Positions 1 to 10,361 are shown, numbered from the stretch's first letter. The stretch: DNA of 64,000 nucleotides from Neostapfia colusana (GCA_030760725.1 JASWHV010000012.1:41075652-41139651); one strand, 5' to 3'. Translations and numbers: made by a program. The notes: generated from the letters alone by a model not told the origin.

Positions 1-504
1 AAGCAAGGAGGCATGAGTGTTATGGAGTACTTTATGGAATTTAACCGTTTAGTACAATATGCATCCGCTTATGTGGATAAAAAGACGATGAAGTGTCATT
101 ATTTCTTCCGAGGCCTCGATGTGAAGCTTCGGGTGAAAGTGGCACAATGCAATAAAGGGCATTACAGAGAGTTAGTCAATGCTGCTATGATTCAAGAAAT
201 AGCTGAAGTCGAGCATAAGGAAAGTAATAGGAGGAGAAAATTATCACTGGCAAGTACGGGTGATTATCATCAAGAACAACCGGTGATATATTGCTTACCA
301 TCCGGGGTGGAAATCCAGTCCTTTGACGGACCATCTCAGATCCAATTCTGTTCATACTCAACAATGGAGGTTCAGCCACTGATGCCACAGCAGCAAATGA
401 GTAATTGTGCGCCCCCACCTCAGCAAAGTGCACAAGAATATCAACCACCTCCATATTATGAAGATCCTGAGCTCGCATCCCATTTTGAGGTCCCATGCAG
501 CTAA
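1..504 (+). pseudogene. gag: Ty3/gypsy (Tekay-type) gag fragment
   Basis: The open frame covers the C-terminal half of a retrotransposon Gag domain, including FFRGLD and a Q/P-rich tail. It is clearly related to the minus-strand gag at 55490-56108: both share MSVMEYFME, VQYASAYVDK and CHYFFRGLDV. The N-terminal part lies left of the window. The frame ends before any CCHC knuckle, so no zinc finger survives. It lies on the opposite strand to the LTR fragment that starts near 985, so it belongs to a different insertion. It is a degraded fragment with no sign of independent function. Confidence 0.85.
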
Positions 505-552
505 GGATGAAGAGCACGGTGAGGGCATCCCATTTTGAGGTACCATGCAGCT
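475..552 (+). repeat. Short tandem duplication, period 50
   Basis: A 28-bp unit beginning GCATCCCATTTTGAGG lies at 475-502 and again at 525-552 with one mismatch. The first copy carries the gag stop codon just after it. This looks like a local slippage or repair duplication. Confidence 0.8.
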
Positions 553-984
553 GCAAAGGCCAGAGCTCGCTGGCGGCGAGATATTTTTATACCGGACTTC
601 GGCGAGCTCTTGTTCCCGAAGCAAAGGAGGAAATGAAACGAAAACAAGAGGACAGGTTCACCTCATCGACTAGAAGACCGGCATGCAGTCGGTTCGGGGC
701 GGATATGCCCGTAGACGGAGATCGACGGAGCTCCAACAATGGAGGAGAGAGAAAACAGGGAAGAAAATGAAAGAGAAAGCAAATGGGAAGGGGAGAAGCC
801 AGGGGAATAGCGTGGGGGAGAGGAGCAGGGGCGCAGCTCCCCTGTGGCCGCCGGCCACGTGGTGCTTGCCGCCCAAACTGCCCAATGGAGGAAGAAGAAG
901 ACTCTTGTTTGACTTACAAGTGGGCCCGGTTGGTGCATTGTTTTTTTTGTGCTGCCTGTTACACAAAACAACTAGTATAGTATC
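553..984. other. Unassigned GC-rich stretch
   Basis: I see no coding motif. A segment near 915-935 (gtgggcccggttgg) resembles the region where the GC-rich island of minus-strand Tekay LTRs gives way to AT-rich sequence, for example near 42105 and 60630. It may be a scrap of another LTR, but the match is too short to call. Several overlapping short ORFs cover it on both strands, none with recognisable domains. Confidence 0.35.
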
Positions 985-1152
985 CGTGAGCATAACACTC
1001 AGAAATACTTAACCGTCAAACCTAGTCATGAAACTCTACATGAAGGTAAAGACATAAAGTGGGATAGTAGCTTGCATAATGAACTCGCCTAAATGTGGAT
1101 CCTTACATTAAAGTCTTATTAGCAGCAAATTAAGAGTAACCTTGGGCGCGCC

Positions 1153-1197
1153 ACATCGGGAGTCCACAATCAAACAAGAAATGCTTTCCCCCGATGT
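1153..1197 (-). promoter_or_regulatory. Conserved LTR hairpin (copy 1)
   Basis: Arms ACATCGGG (1153-1160) and CCCGATGT (1190-1197) flank the near-invariant loop ccacaatcaaacaagaaa. Relative to the common CATCGGA/TCCGATG arms, one A-T pair has become G-C on both sides. Role unknown. Confidence 0.6.
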
Positions 1198-1624
1198 AAA
1201 TTGCTCATGGTGGAAATGAATCGAGTTTGCACTAATCTATTCATACAACATAACATCACAATGCTTGTATCAACTTCAAACCATAGTGATTAGTTCTTAT
1301 CTCATGCAAGTTCTTACTACGTCACAACTGTGAGAACAAGTAAGCTCACTACCGTGAGCGATGGTGATTCAAATCAAAAACACCCGGATTACACGACACG
1401 TACGCCCATACTCGATGTTGCCTACAGCAACCATCCCTGATGTCGTACGTGGCTGCCTTTCCCCCGTTTCACCTACGTCAAGTCAATCCGATCGTCCCGT
1501 ACAGTAGCCACCCTCATGGTGCACCTACCAACATGAGATGTCATGAGAGTGTTACTCACATACTGCACACCGGCCTCCCGCCTGAGGCGACCAGAAAAGT
1601 CCCAACGTAAGCTTCCCGAGGTAC

Positions 1625-1629
1625 ATCGG
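1625..1629. repeat. Target site duplication ATCGG (left)
   Basis: ATCGG abuts the 5' LTR start and is repeated exactly at 20943-20947. This proves the 1630-20942 element is one insertion. Joining the flanks reconstitutes a typical LTR sequence (gtacatcggtttac), matched at 11230 and 36335. Confidence 0.95.
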
Positions 1630-2165
1630 TGTAAAATCCCCAAAAAGTGGTAGCAAGAAAAGTTCAGCTCATGTACACCTAGGAAAAATGAGGGGAATTA
1701 AAACTTTGAATATTAACGGTGTGAGTTCAAAGTGGTGATTCGAACTTCCCAAAACTTCCAAACATGGAAATCTAAATGCATAATGTGGATCTTCATATTT
1801 CAAATATTCAACCTCCCAAATTTCATCTCATTTGGAGGGGTTTTAGTATTTGTTTGGGATTAAAAGAGGAAGCCCTCTAATCTGAATTTCAAATTCAGTT
1901 TCAAATTCCCAATTCCTCCAATTGCAAATTTGATTCCACAAATGTGTTCTCCACATTTAAATTAGCAGCCATGCCAAAATTCAGAGAAGTTGGAGTTGGT
2001 TTGCTATTTTTTTGAACCAATGCAATTGAATAATTCAAATGCCATTTCAAATTCAAATCATCAAACTTAATTCAAACTCCACACCAGAATTCAAACCATT
2101 TGAATTCAGCAAATTTAAACCATGACTTGGTGTGGAAGTATGGACTTAATTCTGAGTAGCTGGGG

Positions 2166-2215
2166 TAAAAATATCAGTGGAGAAGTTAATTAAAATGAGA
2201 GGGGGTTGGACCCAC
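2166..2215 (+). promoter_or_regulatory. Putative LTR core promoter (5' LTR)
   Basis: TAAAAATAT (2166-2174) sits where AT-rich U3 gives way to the GC-rich island, followed about 30 bp later by TTGGACCCAC (2206-2215). The 3' LTR has the same pair at 17557 and 17596. Assignment as promoter is inference from position and repetition. Confidence 0.5.
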
Positions 2216-4041
2216 TGGTCGGCCACCACAGTGGCAAATTTCCTGTTTTCCCCTCGGCTGTTCCCGCGCGAGCGCCAGCTCCCGGTTGAATCCTCCGCCC
2301 CATGCTCCACCGAGCTGCTTGCTTTGCTTGCTCCCGAAGTCAGCTCGTGGGTGATCAAAGCGGCAGCCGAGTGCATCCTCTTCTCTTATCCACGTTACAC
2401 CGCAGCTCCTCAGCTCTGTGCTTGAGCGCTCTCGAAGAAACACCGTGCGCCCGCCTCTGTCATCGTTGCTGCTCGGCCTCCGGCCACTCTAGAACACAGC
2501 TGAGCTGACCAGAGAGTGCACCGACCTCCACTGGACGTAAACCGCACCTCCACAGCTCGTTCTTGGCCTTCTCCGATCGGTGCCAACCAGTTTTCCTTCA
2601 GCAAAACAGAGCCGACATCACACCTCGCTGCTCCAAGTCTTCCAGCCGCTCCAACGCCTCTCCCACACGACCAACACCTCCCTAAGGTGCGCCAAGGTGT
2701 GTAGATCATGCTACCGCAGTCCCCTTGCCCTTCCCCATCGCCGGCTCACCGGAATTTGTGTTTTGGCGCCGGTACACATGAAGAACCGATCAAAACCAAA
2801 CTGGGAAATTCTTCCAACACACTTGATCGTTGATCCTTCGGTTCAAGCCATAGCATCACACCATCCTAGTGCCCTCCCCTGCCAGATACCGCAGCAAACC
2901 ATCCACCACAACCCTAGCGACGAGGATTTGTCGCCGCCTGCTGAAACGGCTCGGTTCACCGTCGAGCTCTCATTTGCGGGCGTTTTCAGCTCCGACTAGG
3001 GGTAGCATAATGTTCTACGTACTCAAGGGATGGTGTACGGTCCCTTAGATCACCGGTTAAGGCTTGGGACGTGCGGTTCATCGCCGGCGCCGCGCCACCG
3101 AGCCACCTCGCCGTTGCCGATGGGTTTCCCGGGGTTTTCATAACCCGAAACCTTGCCCGGCTGCTAGGCTGTGATCCGAGGGTGGTGTAGCACAAAACCG
3201 CAGAGGGAATGGTCGAGAAACGGGCGAGAACAAGGCGCGCCATCGTTGGGTCCTGCGTGCGCGCGCGGGGCCTGTCGAGAGGTGGAAGAAGTATCTGACC
3301 AGTGGGCCCCCCTTTGAGTCTCTGTGTAAATTTCCAACAGAAAGTTATTCAAGTTCGAAAAATCCATAACTTTGTGTAGGGAACTCCAAAAAGGGTGAGA
3401 CCAATTTTTATGGAAACCTCATAAGCAGTACTTCACAGAGGAACAAATTGCTTGCTATGAGAATACCCAGAAATTTCTGTAGAATTGTTTTCAGTAAGCA
3501 TTTTAGAGATTTATTCCAGAAGCAATTCTTTATGAAACATTCCCAAATTTGGGTAGCAAATCCTTTTCATAGTAACTAATCTCCAATAAAAATTTGAGAT
3601 TCAGGAGTTTATTTGCTAGGATAAATTGCCTTCCAAAGTTTAGCCCTTATTTGAAAATTCAAATTTAAACAGAAACTTTTCAGAACTCCTGTCCAACTTC
3701 AAAAATTCATCTCTCTCTGTTGGTAGCTTCAAAAATGGTGAAACAAATTTTGATAGAACCATGGAGACTTACCCTTATCAGATCTTCCGCTGTTGGCTAT
3801 GTCGAAGCTTCTGATTTAGGCTCAAAATTCAGAGAAGCCTTGTACTTGTAGAAATTTTGGAGACTACATTGTGCAATGACATTTCTCCAAATTTTGCTCA
3901 GATCATCCTTAGGGAGTCTAGTATCCACTGTAAAAATCCTAAAGCCAATTAAGGGACCTAAATAACAGTAGCTCTAAATAAAAGTGTACTTCTTATATAC
4001 AACTTGCACTTATGCATGTATTTTGCTACATTTCATAATAG

Positions 4042-4119
4042 TGACCGAAGCTGAGGACGCACCGGAGCCGTTAGACGCCCTCCCACCAGAAGCTGACTTC
4101 CCATTTAACTCGCAACCAG
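4042..4119 (+). other. Exon-like block A inside LTR
   Basis: A 78-bp block bounded by AG at 4040-4041 and a GC-type splice donor (CCAG|GCAAGC) at 4120. Read in the frame shared with three other copies it encodes TEAEDAPEPLDALPPEADF and a further six residues. It leaves one base for the next exon (phase 1). The frame joins block B at 5216. No start codon or upstream exon was identified. Splicing is inferred from sequence only. Confidence 0.45.
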
Positions 4120-4978
4120 GCAAGCCCTGGTTTGTATTTAAGTACCTTTTATAAAGTTTTTCATTTGTATCACTTATGTCTAGGTTGAAATGTATGCATT
4201 AGAGTTAGGGTGATTGAAACCCCACTTGCATAACCTTTTAAATCCTATGGAGGGTTGGGTAGTTTACATACTCGACGAGTAGAGAATGCCGTGCTAATAT
4301 GCTTAGGATCTCGGTAGAAGCCGAGTAGTTGGAATCTACTCGCGAGGTAAGGTTTTATCACACGGTTTGGTCAAAATAGAAAATGGCTTAAGAGTGGTGA
4401 AAATGAGACCCAGCAGGGGGGATAGGAAGCAGTGAGTGGAGGTCTCACGTGCTTAGCCCTGTTGGTGTTGATTGAGGACCGAGTCGTGTGTGGGCCTGCT
4501 GAACAAGTATCGAACAGTACTGGATAGCATACTGACATAAGCAGGAAACCGATGTAATTGGTTAATCTGGGTGCCGAGGCTTACCCAACCGTAAATAGGA
4601 GTGGGTTGAGGGTAGCAAGGTGTAAATCTGCCGGTGGGCACAGTCACGCTCCACGCGGGGACCTCCTGCCCGTTACGGATGGACCGGTTCGGCATTTGGG
4701 TTGCCTTTGAAAGGTTGTTGCATACAACAGAGTAGGGAGGGGTGTGGAGTCATGCTTCTGAAAGTGGGTGTATGCAACGTGTTGTCCGAGTGTGTCCTGA
4801 TTGCAATCACCGTCCCTCGCGGTTATTTGAGTACCGCTTGTTCACTGTTCTGTGATGTAGTAAGAAAGGAAAGAAGCCAAATGAATGATAATATGCTGTG
4901 ATGAAGTATTATTATTTTGAAACCATGTCTGCTGTAGATGTAGAGCTAATTATGTTTATTTTCCACTTTGGGCATCAC

Positions 4979-5025
4979 CACATCGGAGGAAAGCGTTTCT
5001 TGTTTGATTGTGGACTTCTGATGTG
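4979..5025 (+). promoter_or_regulatory. Conserved LTR hairpin (5' LTR)
   Basis: Arms CACATCGGA (4979-4987) and TCTGATGTG (5017-5025) form 9 pairs including one G-U. The loop contains GTTTCTTGTTTGATTGTGG, shared by nearly all LTR copies in the window. It lies about 190 bp upstream of block B. Confidence 0.65.
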
Positions 5026-5215
5026 AGGTCTGCCTAAGGCAAATGAATCTGTTGCTATAAAACTGAAAGTGAGGATCAACTTATAGGCGTGTCTTTGTTG
5101 CAAAGTCCTTTTTCCTATCTTACACATCCCTGCATGTAGAGTTCCATGACTAGGTTGTCGGTTAAGCCTTGTTGAGCCATCGTTCTCACAGTTGCAATAT
5201 TTGAGCTGTGTGCAG

Positions 5216-5301
5216 GTGAGAGCTATGAGGAGGGGTCCAAGGATGAGGCGGTGCCCCCGTCGAAGTACACGGCCGAGCTGGTGCTCTGCATGCCGCCGTG
5301 A
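5216..5301 (+). other. Exon-like block B inside LTR
   Basis: This follows the acceptor TGTGCAG. Continuing from block A in phase 1 it reads GESYEEGSKDEAVPPSKY, then TAELVLCMPP and TGA at 5299-5301. The YEEG and TAE.(E).C.PP features recur in LTRs at 58154-58239, 38966-39063 and 63635-63723. The stop falls at equivalent positions in all of them. Confidence 0.5.
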
Positions 5302-5443
5302 TCTTCGGTTACATGGTGCTAGTGTGTAGCGTCCCCAGGCTGGACGGCTGCACTTTTGCTTAGTTAGGATTAGAGAGTAGTGATCTATAATACTTCCGCT
5401 ATATAATTAAGTTTTGTAAAAAGACTTCCGCTGTTTTATATCA

Positions 5444-5510
5444 AATAAAAGTTTGTATGTTGCTCTTATTATTTTCTTGTGTGCTGTTGGGTGCCGCATC
5501 GCACGACACC
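5444..5510 (+). promoter_or_regulatory. LTR polyadenylation signal and terminal hairpin
   Basis: AATAAA at 5444-5449 is followed by GGTGCCG / CGACACC arms around a 7-base loop at 5490-5510. The hairpin is repeated with compensated stem changes in other LTRs. AATAAA placement fits an R/U5 polyadenylation signal. Confidence 0.55.
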
Positions 5511-5560
5511 ACCCTCTGCAATCCTGGAGTGGGTGAACCACGGGGTGGTCCCCACAGACG

Positions 5561-5573
5561 TGGTATCGGAGCC
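5561..5573 (+). other. Primer binding site
   Basis: TGGTATCGGAGCC lies four bases after the LTR end. It matches the plant initiator-Met tRNA PBS form (TGGTATCAGAGCC) with one change. The same PBS appears on the minus strand at 49111-49123 for the copia element. Confidence 0.9.
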
Positions 5574-7525
5574 GCATTTGGAATAGCACGCTCAAAAAGA
5601 GCCTATTTTTAAAATTTAGAAGTAGTTGAGTGAGGATTAGTCACTATGCCCACATACGGTCTATGATAGTAGTAGTTATTAAGGTGGAAATGCTAGCATA
5701 CTTGTTATTAATTTGTAATGACGCTCCGACGTCAGGTAAGAGGTAAGGTACGCCACCGCAGGCGGATCAATTGCGGTAACTCGCCATACGAGTAATAGTA
5801 TGGAATGGTATACCGTGGCTTGGCACGGTAGTTAATATGAGTCTCTAAACCTCTTCATGGTTCTGAGAGCATATGAAAACGCTGATCTCCAGCGTTCTTT
5901 AGGCAAAAGTGAGAATACCCCATCGTGTGGTAAGCAACACGATAGTATGCAACTCTTGAACGTTCAATGTTCAAAGGGACATACGCAGCGCTCTCCATCG
6001 GCGTGCCTCAACGGTCATGAGGCAGTAGGCGGTATCCGTTTGGTTGATAAAATTCCCAACCATGACGACCCGTCGGCGCTCTACTCGGGTTCCCCGTCGT
6101 GTGGTGTGAAAACACGACCTTGTACCTTGAGACGTGGCTTGACTCAAGGACGATCCGTATGGCAATGATACGGACCGTATGTTTTTATTATGATATGGAA
6201 CTGCCTGAAATGTCAGAAAACTTTGTGTGCACCATTATTGTGTATTTTTCTGCAGGTACATTAGCCGCGTTAGTGCATGACGTTTAGCAACTGTTTGTGA
6301 GTGACATTCTTAGTTCCACCATTTGACACGTATATGCCGGAATACCGGCTTAGAATTTTTCTTTGGTGAGGAAACGTAGTACCGAGACTGCATAAAAGGA
6401 TATTTTTAAATAAAAGAGTTAAAATGAAGTTTAGGATTCCATTTTGGGGTTATTGAACTCCTATATTGAACTAAGAGTCAATTGGGAGTGTAGATTCATT
6501 TCCAAAGACTTAGGAACAACCTCCCCTGTTTTTGGACGAAACTTTGCTGAATTTAAACAGGATATAACTTAGGAATGGTTGAACCAAAGGAAGTGTGGGA
6601 TACCATTCTCGAATTTTTTTGAAGTCCTCTACAACTTTGCTGTGGAGCTCTAGAAAAAAATCTCCCTCCAATTGGATGAAAATCTCAGATGAGTATACAC
6701 TGTCCAGAAACAGGACAGACTAAAATGCTCTCTGGAATTTTCTGTAATTCGACCACAACTTTCTGTAGAAGAAATTTCTAAGAGTCAAGTAAGACATCGT
6801 TTGGAAGTATAGGAAATGTGCTACAATTTTGTAGTTCATTGTTTTCCTAGATTGAGGGCAGAAATAGATGGGATTTTGTGAACAAGACAGCAACTTGCAA
6901 AGGAGGTGCTGTCAAAGATTCCTGAGAAAATTCTGTCACCTTGTAGGGATCATAACTGATAAACTAAGAAGGCTATGGAGGCAAATAAATACAATCTGGA
7001 TTCCTTTTTGAGTTTACTACAATTTTGTTTTCGAACTCTAGTCCATATTTTGCCTCTGAGGTGGCCAAAACAGTTAAATTCTTCCAACTGGTCTGCAGGA
7101 CCAGAGGCTGGACAGTGAACACCATGTTGATGTTTTTCAACCAAAACAATTAAGTTTCACATTTCGACATCCAGCGGCTGTTGTAAAACAGCGAGTTGGA
7201 GTCGAAAAGTTTATGCATTTGACATATCACTTCGAGCTAGGACATGTTTGGGTCAGGTACAATAGTGAGGATTTACGCAGGCTAACACACTTAACATCCC
7301 GTGGCGACCCATGATGGTCGAAATGAACTTTTAATTTATAAAGTTCATTACTTTGGAACTCGATCGTGTGAAACGGTCCAGGGATGTATATTTTGTATAA
7401 AGTTTACACTTTATCCATATGTGTGATTGTTATGCGTATTATCTATTCCATTCTCGCACTACTATTGTATAGACTGGATGAAATAAACCAACATGTGCTG
7501 ATCGTTTGAATGGTATGAATGCAGA
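5574..7525 (+). other. Untranslated leader of the Tekay element
   Basis: About 1.95 kb without a supported ORF lies between the PBS and the gag start. It is homologous in reverse to 56990-57900, the leader of the minus-strand Tekay copy, including the stretch around ctcatctgagattttcat and the block around 6010-6170. Long leaders with packaging functions are usual in this group. No specific element was identified. Confidence 0.7.
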
Positions 7526-8754
7526 ATGGTGCGTACACGGTCCACGCAAGAGGAGGGAGGTCCAAGTAAGGTTCGTGCTGATGAGTCTCCACCTCCGGAG
7601 CAAACCACGACGCAGCAACAACCACCTCCTCCACCGCCAGAACTTCCAAGGAATCTTGCGGAGGTTCTCGCCATAGTGCTCGGCTCGCGCGACGAGCAAA
7701 CCGAGTTGCTGCGGATGCTAGTTCAGCAGAATGCGTCCCGTCCAGGAGGACGCCAAGACAATGGGCAATGCCAGCCTCAACAAAGTTCATATTCAGAATT
7801 CCTGGCGACCCATCCACCGGTCTTTACGGAGGCCGAAGAGCCGTGGAGGCGGACAGTTTTATCCGCACTCTTGAAGCAAAGTTCGGTTTACTTCAGTGCA
7901 CTGAACACCAAAAGGCGTTGTATGCAGCGCAACAACTTCAAGAGGAAGTCGGTACATGGTGGGCAAACTACATCGCCTCATTACCGGCTGGCCATGCCGT
8001 CACATGGATGGAGTTCCGGGAGGCGTTCCGCGCCTATCATATACCTCCCGGTGTTATGGAAAGGAACCTCCAGGAGTTCCTGGCACTAAAACAAGGCGAG
8101 AGGAGTGCTCATAAGTACTCCAGGTCATTCAACCGGCTGGCGCAGTATGCGCCAGGACTTGTGATAACCGAGGAAGATAAGCGGAACACATTCTTCCGGG
8201 GCCTGAATTCCAAAATGAAGGTCCATCTCACCCAAAGCAATCGCGGCACATTCAACGACCTTATTAATGCCGTGATTCTACAAGAGAATGCTCAGCGCGA
8301 GCGCGGTTCTGATAAGAGGAAACACAGCGTGCTGATGAGCAGCAGTGGTGGAGGGCAACAAAAATACCGCGTGGTTTATCGCTCACCATCCGGTCAGATA
8401 TGGCAGCAAACGGCGCGGCCGCCTCAGTTCCGCGGTCGACAATATAATGCGCCAGGCTTCCGACCATCGTATCCACCACAGCAACAGCAGCAGCAAAGGA
8501 TGGTCCCGCGTGCGCCTCAGTTTCAACTGCGTGCACCGGGATTCCGTCCTCAAGTCGGAGGGACCCCGACACCTTACACGTGCTTCACGTGTGGCCGTGT
8601 CGGGCATATTTCGAGGGACTGCCCCGAGCCGCGACAGGGCAAGGGTGCAGCACCGTATCAGGGTGCTAATCAGCCCTACAATCAGCTCAAGAAACCAGCA
8701 CCAAAACCCGGCAACGTCCACCACTTAGCTATCGAAGACGTGCCAGAAGGCTAA
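7526..8754 (+). pseudogene. gag: Tekay Gag polyprotein (frameshifted)
   Basis: Encodes the capsid/nucleocapsid precursor that would assemble cytoplasmic virus-like particles. The start at 7526 (MVRTRSTQEEGG) leads into a proline-rich N-terminus. Around 7842 a one-base loss shifts the frame, and the rest continues in the frame ending at 8754. Retrotransposon-gag domain features are WWANYIASLP, MEFREAFRAYHIP and FLALKQGERS, then a Q-rich stretch and one CCHC knuckle, CFTCGRVGHISRDC (about 8580-8621). TAA at 8752-8754 lies in frame with the following protease. Related elements usually encode Gag-Pol as one frame, so this stop is probably a mutation, although regulated readthrough cannot be excluded. 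Confidence 0.92.
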
Positions 8755-10281
8755 CCCGTCCTCGCGGGTACGATCCCTTATTTAGATCATCCCGTAGTCA
8801 TACTTTTTGACTCCGGTGCCACCCATAATTTCATAAGTCAGTCTTATGTTATTAAATATCAATTGCCTGTCATTCCAACAGATAGTTCATACTTGATATG
8901 CTCTCCGAGTGGGAAAATAACAGCTGATAGGATTGTCTATAGAGCACCATTACAATTGGGTGGGAATCTATACCCGAGTTCTCTAATCATGTTAGAGAGT
9001 CAAAAGCTTGATGTCATTCTAGGAATGTCATGGCTACATCGCCATGGTGCTGTTCTTGACATCATTCCACGTGTGGTTTGTTTAAACTCTCCACTTCATG
9101 ACCCACATGTTCTTATTCTTGACCGTTCGGTTTAAGAAGCTCTATCCACATATAACACAGAAGCCACAAAACTTGAGGATATTCGTGTGGTCCGTGAATA
9201 CCCGGATGTCTTTCCGGATGATCTCCTGGGCATGCCACCCGAAAGGGATGTCGAGTTCAAGATTGAACTTGTACCTTGGACGACACCAATCTCACGGAGA
9301 CCATACAAGATGGCTCCAAACGAGCTGGCTGAACCAAAGGAGCAGCTCAACGATCTAATGAAGAAGGGTTTCATTCGACCGAGTTCCTCGCCATGGGGAT
9401 GCTCGGCGCTGTTTGTGAAGAAGAAGGATAAAACCTTGAGGTTGTGTGTGGACTACCGACCTCTCAACGCCGTCACCATCAATAATAAATATCCACTGCC
9501 CCGCATCGATATATTATTCGATAAACTTGTGGGTGCGAGTGTATTTTCAAAGATGGATCTTCGCTCCGGATATCACCAAATCAAGATCCGAGTGGAGGAT
9601 ATTCCGAAGACGGCCTTCTCGACGAGATATGGGTTGTATGAATACCTCGTCATGTCCTTTGGTCTCACCAACGCCCCGGCACACTTCATGTATCTCATGA
9701 ACTCAGTGTTCATGCCGGAGTTGGACAAGTTTGTGGTGGTGTTCATAGATGACATCTTGGTTTACTCCAAGTCTGAAGAAGAACATGCCAAACACCTGCA
9801 TATCGTGCTTCAACGATTGCGAGACCATAAGCTTTATGCCAAGTTCAGCAAGTGCGAATTTTGGATCAGCCAAGTGCCATTTCTTGGTCATATTATTTCT
9901 GCAGACGGCATTGCAGTTGATCCAAGCAAAATCGAACAAGTGTTAAAATTGAAGTCCCCCACATCAGTCCATGAAGTCAGGAGTTTCCTCGGGTTAGCAG
10001 GATATTATCGGAGATTCATACCGAACTTCTCCAAGATTGCTAAGCCGATGACTGAATTGTTGAAGAAGGGGATCAAATATGTTGGGAGCTCAGCTTGTGA
10101 AGAAGCTTCCCAAGCATTAGTGAAGCATCTTACAACAGCCCCGGTGTTAGGTCAACCGGATACAACCAAGCCCTTTGACGTATATTGTGATGCGTCCGGT
10201 ATCAGTCTTGGCTGTGCATTGATGCAAGGAGGAAGAGTGGTCACCTATGGCTCACGTCAACTCCGTAACCACGAGCAGCAC
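8755..10281 (+). pseudogene. pol: Tekay Pol: protease, RT and start of RNase H
   Basis: This continues the downstream gag frame. The protease active site FDSGATHNF is intact (DSG at 8809-8817). TAA at 9133-9135 interrupts the protease-RT linker, and the same frame then runs open to 10281. RT shows LRLCVDYRPLN, the FSKMDLRSGYHQIKI block, LTNAPAHFM and the catalytic VVFIDDILVYSK (about 9740-9775). Next come LGHIISADG, the FLGLAGYYRRFI connection and RNase H with the first catalytic Asp in YCDASG. The frame is cut inside RNase H by the solo LTR. The remainder resumes at 15177. With two stops and the insertion it cannot make full-length Pol. Confidence 0.93.
10277..10281. repeat. Target site duplication AGCAC (left)
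   Basis: AGCAC at 10277-10281 is repeated at 15172-15176. Removing the solo LTR and one copy restores a continuous RNase H reading frame at this site. Confidence 0.95.
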
Positions 10282-10341
10282 TGAGAGGGCCCAACCTCGA
10301 TCACGGGGCCGTGCTGCCTCGCCCGAGGAATCGCATTGGGT

Positions 10342-10361
10342 GGTGCCGTGTTATGCGCACC
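10342..10361 (-). promoter_or_regulatory. Terminal LTR hairpin (solo LTR 1)
   Basis: GGTGC / GCACC arms around a 10-base loop, at the position equivalent to 5490-5510. Confidence 0.4.

Larger units (their letters stand above)
985..1629 (-). repeat. Tekay-type LTR fragment, left part
   Basis: This aligns with the 3' third of other minus-strand Tekay LTRs in the window (10650-11240, 35700-36350, 58260-58760). It includes the conserved hairpin at 1153-1197 and the block cttaaccgtc...catgaaactctacatg. It stops abruptly at 1629, where the complete plus-strand element begins. The same LTR resumes at 20943 with the shared target duplication ATCGG. The outermost roughly 370 bp of the LTR, including exon-like block B and the LTR end, are missing on the left. 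Confidence 0.85.
1630..5556 (+). repeat. 5' LTR of the Tekay element
   Basis: Starts TGTAAAATCCCC and ends GTCCCCACA, four bases before the PBS. Internal order: AT-rich U3, TATA-like box near 2166, GC-rich island of about 1.1 kb (2200-3330), AT-rich intron-like stretch, exon-like block A (4042-4119), hairpin (4979-5025), exon-like block B (5216-5301), AATAAA (5444) and terminal hairpin (5490-5510). ORFs in the GC island are not conserved in frame across LTR subfamilies and are not called. Confidence 0.93.

Noticed and set aside
2580..2999. 139-codon ORF in the 5' LTR, also present as 146 codons at 17950-18390
   Set aside because: The two are LTR copies of one element, so similarity is expected. 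Many amino-acid changes and no counterpart in other LTR subfamilies.
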